Position numbers and translations under genes: made by a program. Below the pieces are notes generated by a model, which was not told the DNA's origin, did no database searches, and worked only from the letters and a program-made list of their open reading frames with translations. A DNA stretch of 60,204 bases from Bacteroidales bacterium (GTDB lineage Bacteria; Bacteroidota; Bacteroidia; Bacteroidales; UBA1402), in assembly GCA_017446025.1 (NCBI GenBank), contig JAFSRR010000020.1:1-60204 (forward strand), written 5' to 3'. Shown here piece by piece: positions 60,064 to 60,204 of the stretch. Within the stretch, counting starts at the first letter, position 1. Every line of letters begins with the position of its first letter.

Positions 60064-60134
60064 AATAAAACGGTCTTAAATTAAGTGGAGATTGCAGCTC
60101 TGCCAAGCTGCGAAAAGGACTCTTTTCGCGGGTG

Positions 60135-60142
60135 CAAAGGTA
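60135..60142 (-). promoter_or_regulatory. -7 element of the MFS remnant
   Basis: TACCTTTG on the minus strand, about 72 bases before the former start codon. No -33 TTTG at the usual distance. Confidence 0.4.
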
Positions 60143-60188
60143 CAACTTTTTTTAAATTCCGAGGGTCACAAACGAAGGTTATTTTTCG

Positions 60189-60196
60189 TATTTTTG
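60189..60196 (+). promoter_or_regulatory. Outward-facing -7 element at the right edge
   Basis: TATTTTTG, Bacteroidota -7 form, pointing out of the window. The transcript would begin at about the last base; the ATG at 60199 is too close to be its start codon unless the transcript is leaderless and starts earlier. Confidence 0.45.
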
Positions 60197-60204
60197 TTAT
60201 GGAA

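Overview
The window is a dense, chromosome-like segment of a Bacteroidota genome, most probably order Bacteroidales. Four things point there. Promoters follow the Bacteroidota form TTTG-N18-20-TAnnTTTG and not the sigma-70 form. Two proteins end in type IX secretion (T9SS) type A sorting domains, and a PorE-type T9SS lipoprotein is present. The tmRNA tag reads GENNFALAA. There are also families largely confined to this phylum (DUF4831, DUF4827, and an ExbB/ExbD operon with an extra membrane protein). The DNA looks GC-rich by eye and codon use is uniform, except for an AT-rich patch at about 6,900-7,500. I cannot assign a family or genus. I saw no rRNA, CRISPR array, prophage or intact insertion sequence.

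Layout, left to right. 1-4.1 kb: 3' part of a large repeat-containing T9SS cargo gene. 4.2-6.9 kb: a small coiled-coil protein, ZapA, RNase Y and tmRNA. 6.85-7.44 kb: an AT-rich patch holding an XRE antitoxin-like gene that runs antisense into the tmRNA 3' end, plus a frameshifted partner. 7.5-14.8 kb: a second T9SS cargo gene, obg-adk-hpt, a bifunctional NAD(P)HX repair enzyme with a DUF4831 gene, and class II aldolase. 15-23.5 kb: L31, then a leftward run ABC-F, PepO, QueA, PorE, ThyA. 23.6-29.4 kb: ExbB, a membrane protein and two ExbDs behind tRNA-Ser, then TatD, an unknown protein, a polyprenyl synthase and TonB, so most of a TonB energy system lies here. 29.6-32.6 kb: LolA-like protein, TrxB, L21, L27 and an ECF-like membrane protein. 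32.7-41.9 kb, leftward: GlmM, DUF4827, NrnA, ComEC, Rpe, a 40-residue protein, an ECF sigma factor, Fmt and a ClC channel.

42-52.8 kb, rightward: a GH2-type enzyme, an alpha-2-macroglobulin lipoprotein and PbpC, the last two forming the classic periplasmic pair. 53.6-59.7 kb: a tight operon of a TPR/PD40/coiled-coil protein, NfeD, FloA, a nucleoside phosphorylase, a membrane-anchored free methionine sulfoxide reductase and MnmE. The right edge carries a remnant of an MFS transporter gene cut off at the end of mnmE, and an outward promoter.

Most of the window is ordinary core genome. The features most worth a second look are a terminator-like hairpin inside the signal-peptide codons of the second T9SS cargo gene, the decayed XRE locus at the tmRNA 3' end, an inverted repeat bracketing the zapA promoter, a macroglobulin without its thioester motif, a GH2 protein without the usual acid/base glutamate, and the membrane-anchored methionine sulfoxide reductase in the flotillin operon. 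I found no clearly novel multigene system. All assignments are from reading the sequence, without database searches.
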